DNA from: Rhodospirillales bacterium
GTDB lineage: Bacteria > Pseudomonadota > Alphaproteobacteria > Rhodospirillales > Casp-alpha2
Direction of reading: 5' to 3'
Assembly: GCA_017640505.1 (NCBI GenBank)
Contig: JAEPQO010000003.1
Span: 1-64,000 of the forward strand
DNA length: 64,000 nucleotides
In this document: in pieces, positions 63,360-64,000 of the stretch
How the letters are laid out: each line of letters begins with the position of its first letter
Numbering within the stretch: position 1 is the stretch's first letter
Notes under the pieces: model-generated
Told to the model about the DNA's origin: nothing
The model's input: only the letters and a program-made list of their open reading frames with translations
Databases searched by the model: none
Program-made: the position numbers and the translations under genes

Positions 63360-64000
63360 TTAAGAAAGGGCAGCGATCCTGGCCGCAAGCTCGACCAGCC
63401 TGGGGCCGCATTCCTGCTCCAGGTATTCCTTGGAAACGCGGAACGCCGGGCCGCCGCAGTTGAGCGCGAACACCCGGTTATCGCGCGCGATCAACGGGAC
63501 GCCGACGGCGTTGACCTCGGACCGCCACTCGCCGAGCGACATCGAAAATCCGCGCGTCCTGATGTCGTCGAGTGCCTTGTCGACACCTTCCTTGATCTTT
63601 GCGAATTCCTTGGCGTCGCCGGTCTTCTTCTCGATGTGGTCGAGCAGGAAATTGCGTTCGTCTTCGGGAAGCGCCGAGAGCAGCGCACGCCCCATCGACG
63701 TGACCGAGATCGGGATCTGCGAGCCGACGTCGATCCTGAGGGTCACGGCACCCGGGCCTCGGCAGGATTCGAGGTAGACGAGATTGAGCCGGTCCCTGGC
63801 GCCGAGCGCGATCGTCGCATCGACGGTGTTCGCCATTTCCTGCATCAGGGGACGCGCCCGCTCGCGGAAGTCGAGCCCCGACAGCATGGCATAGCCGAGC
63901 TGCAAGACACCGGGGCCGAGCTGATACGTGCCGTGCTTTTCGGAATACGTCAGATAGCCGAGCCGGGTCAGGGTATATGTCAGGCGCGATATGGTCGGTT
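63360..64000 (-). CDS. IclR-family transcriptional regulator, 5' end beyond the window
   Basis: The frame continues from 63360 to the right edge without a stop, so the N-terminus is missing; an apparent start at 63905 is internal. The minus strand at about 63900-63995 reads TISRLTYTLTRLGYLTYSEKHGTYQLGPGVLQLG, the recognition helix and wing of the IclR winged helix. The effector domain follows (ARDRLNLVYLESCRG, SVTSMGRALLSALPEDER, VNAVGVPLIARDNRVFALNCGGPAF). It is convergent with the acyl-CoA synthetase and the likely regulator of that gene or the TRAP transporter. Confidence 0.92.
   Translation of the reverse strand, partial: PTISRLTYTLTRLGYLTYSEKHGTYQLGPGVLQLGYAMLSGLDFRERARPLMQEMANTVDATIALGARDRLNLVYLESCRGPGAVTLRIDVGSQIPISVTSMGRALLSALPEDERNFLLDHIEKKTGDAKEFAKIKEGVDKALDDIRTRGFSMSLGEWRSEVNAVGVPLIARDNRVFALNCGGPAFRVSKEYLEQECGPRLVELAARIAALS

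Overview
The window reads as two joined pieces of an alphaproteobacterial chromosome, probably a marine Rhodospirillales-type organism. This rests on gene content: an imuA-imuB-dnaE2 cassette behind a GAAC-N7-GAAC LexA box, an initiator tRNA of alphaproteobacterial type, a urt-ure operon, and TAXI-type TRAP transport. The genus cannot be named from the sequence. Positions 1 to about 26,738 are an integrated accessory element. Positions 26,739 to 64,000 are ordinary, visibly more G+C-rich chromosome.

Element, left part (1-6,700): debris of a prophage or integrative element. It holds an SF2 helicase fused out of frame to a truncated small gene, an AlpA-like HTH protein, an AbiE-type toxin-antitoxin pair with a palindromic promoter-operator, two unrecognised co-directional genes, and a nuclease fragment cut by a decayed IS5-family element.

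Element, centre (6,800-24,600): a self-contained [NiFe]-hydrogenase module that looks like the group 2a (Huc / cyanobacterial HupSL) type. In order: a sigma-54 activator with a degenerate receiver; a small zinc-ribbon protein; a control region with two palindromes, an IHF-like site and a -24/-12 promoter; small and large subunits; two tandem HiPIP-like cysteine proteins; the maturation endopeptidase; an unknown protein; a second candidate -24/-12 promoter; a TPR protein; two very small membrane proteins; a NifU-Rieske fusion; an NHL-repeat protein; hypF, hypC, a GmhA-like SIS protein, hypD, hypE, hypA, hypB; and a nickel permease. Regulation, catalysis, likely electron carriers, cofactor assembly and nickel uptake travel together.

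Element, right end (24,750-26,738): a decayed TacT-like acetyltransferase, a DUF4102-type tyrosine integrase, and a 47-nt copy of the 3' half of initiator tRNA-fMet (the att site), followed by the tRNA terminator. The intact tRNA and the other att copy should lie left of the window.

Chromosome (26.9-64 kb): ilvA; a CHASE2 histidine kinase, FecR-domain protein and two-partner-secretion transporter; an MscS channel; the SOS mutagenesis cassette; a 12-gene urea uptake and urease operon (urtABCDE-ureDABCEFG); an acyl-CoA catabolism cluster (acyl-CoA dehydrogenase, FadJ-like fusion, thiolase, APH-like kinase, SDR); a TAXI TRAP transporter; an ADP-forming acyl-CoA synthetase; and the C-terminal part of an IclR regulator running off the right edge. 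Urease and the hydrogenase both need nickel, so the island's nickel permease and chaperones enter a host that already uses nickel.
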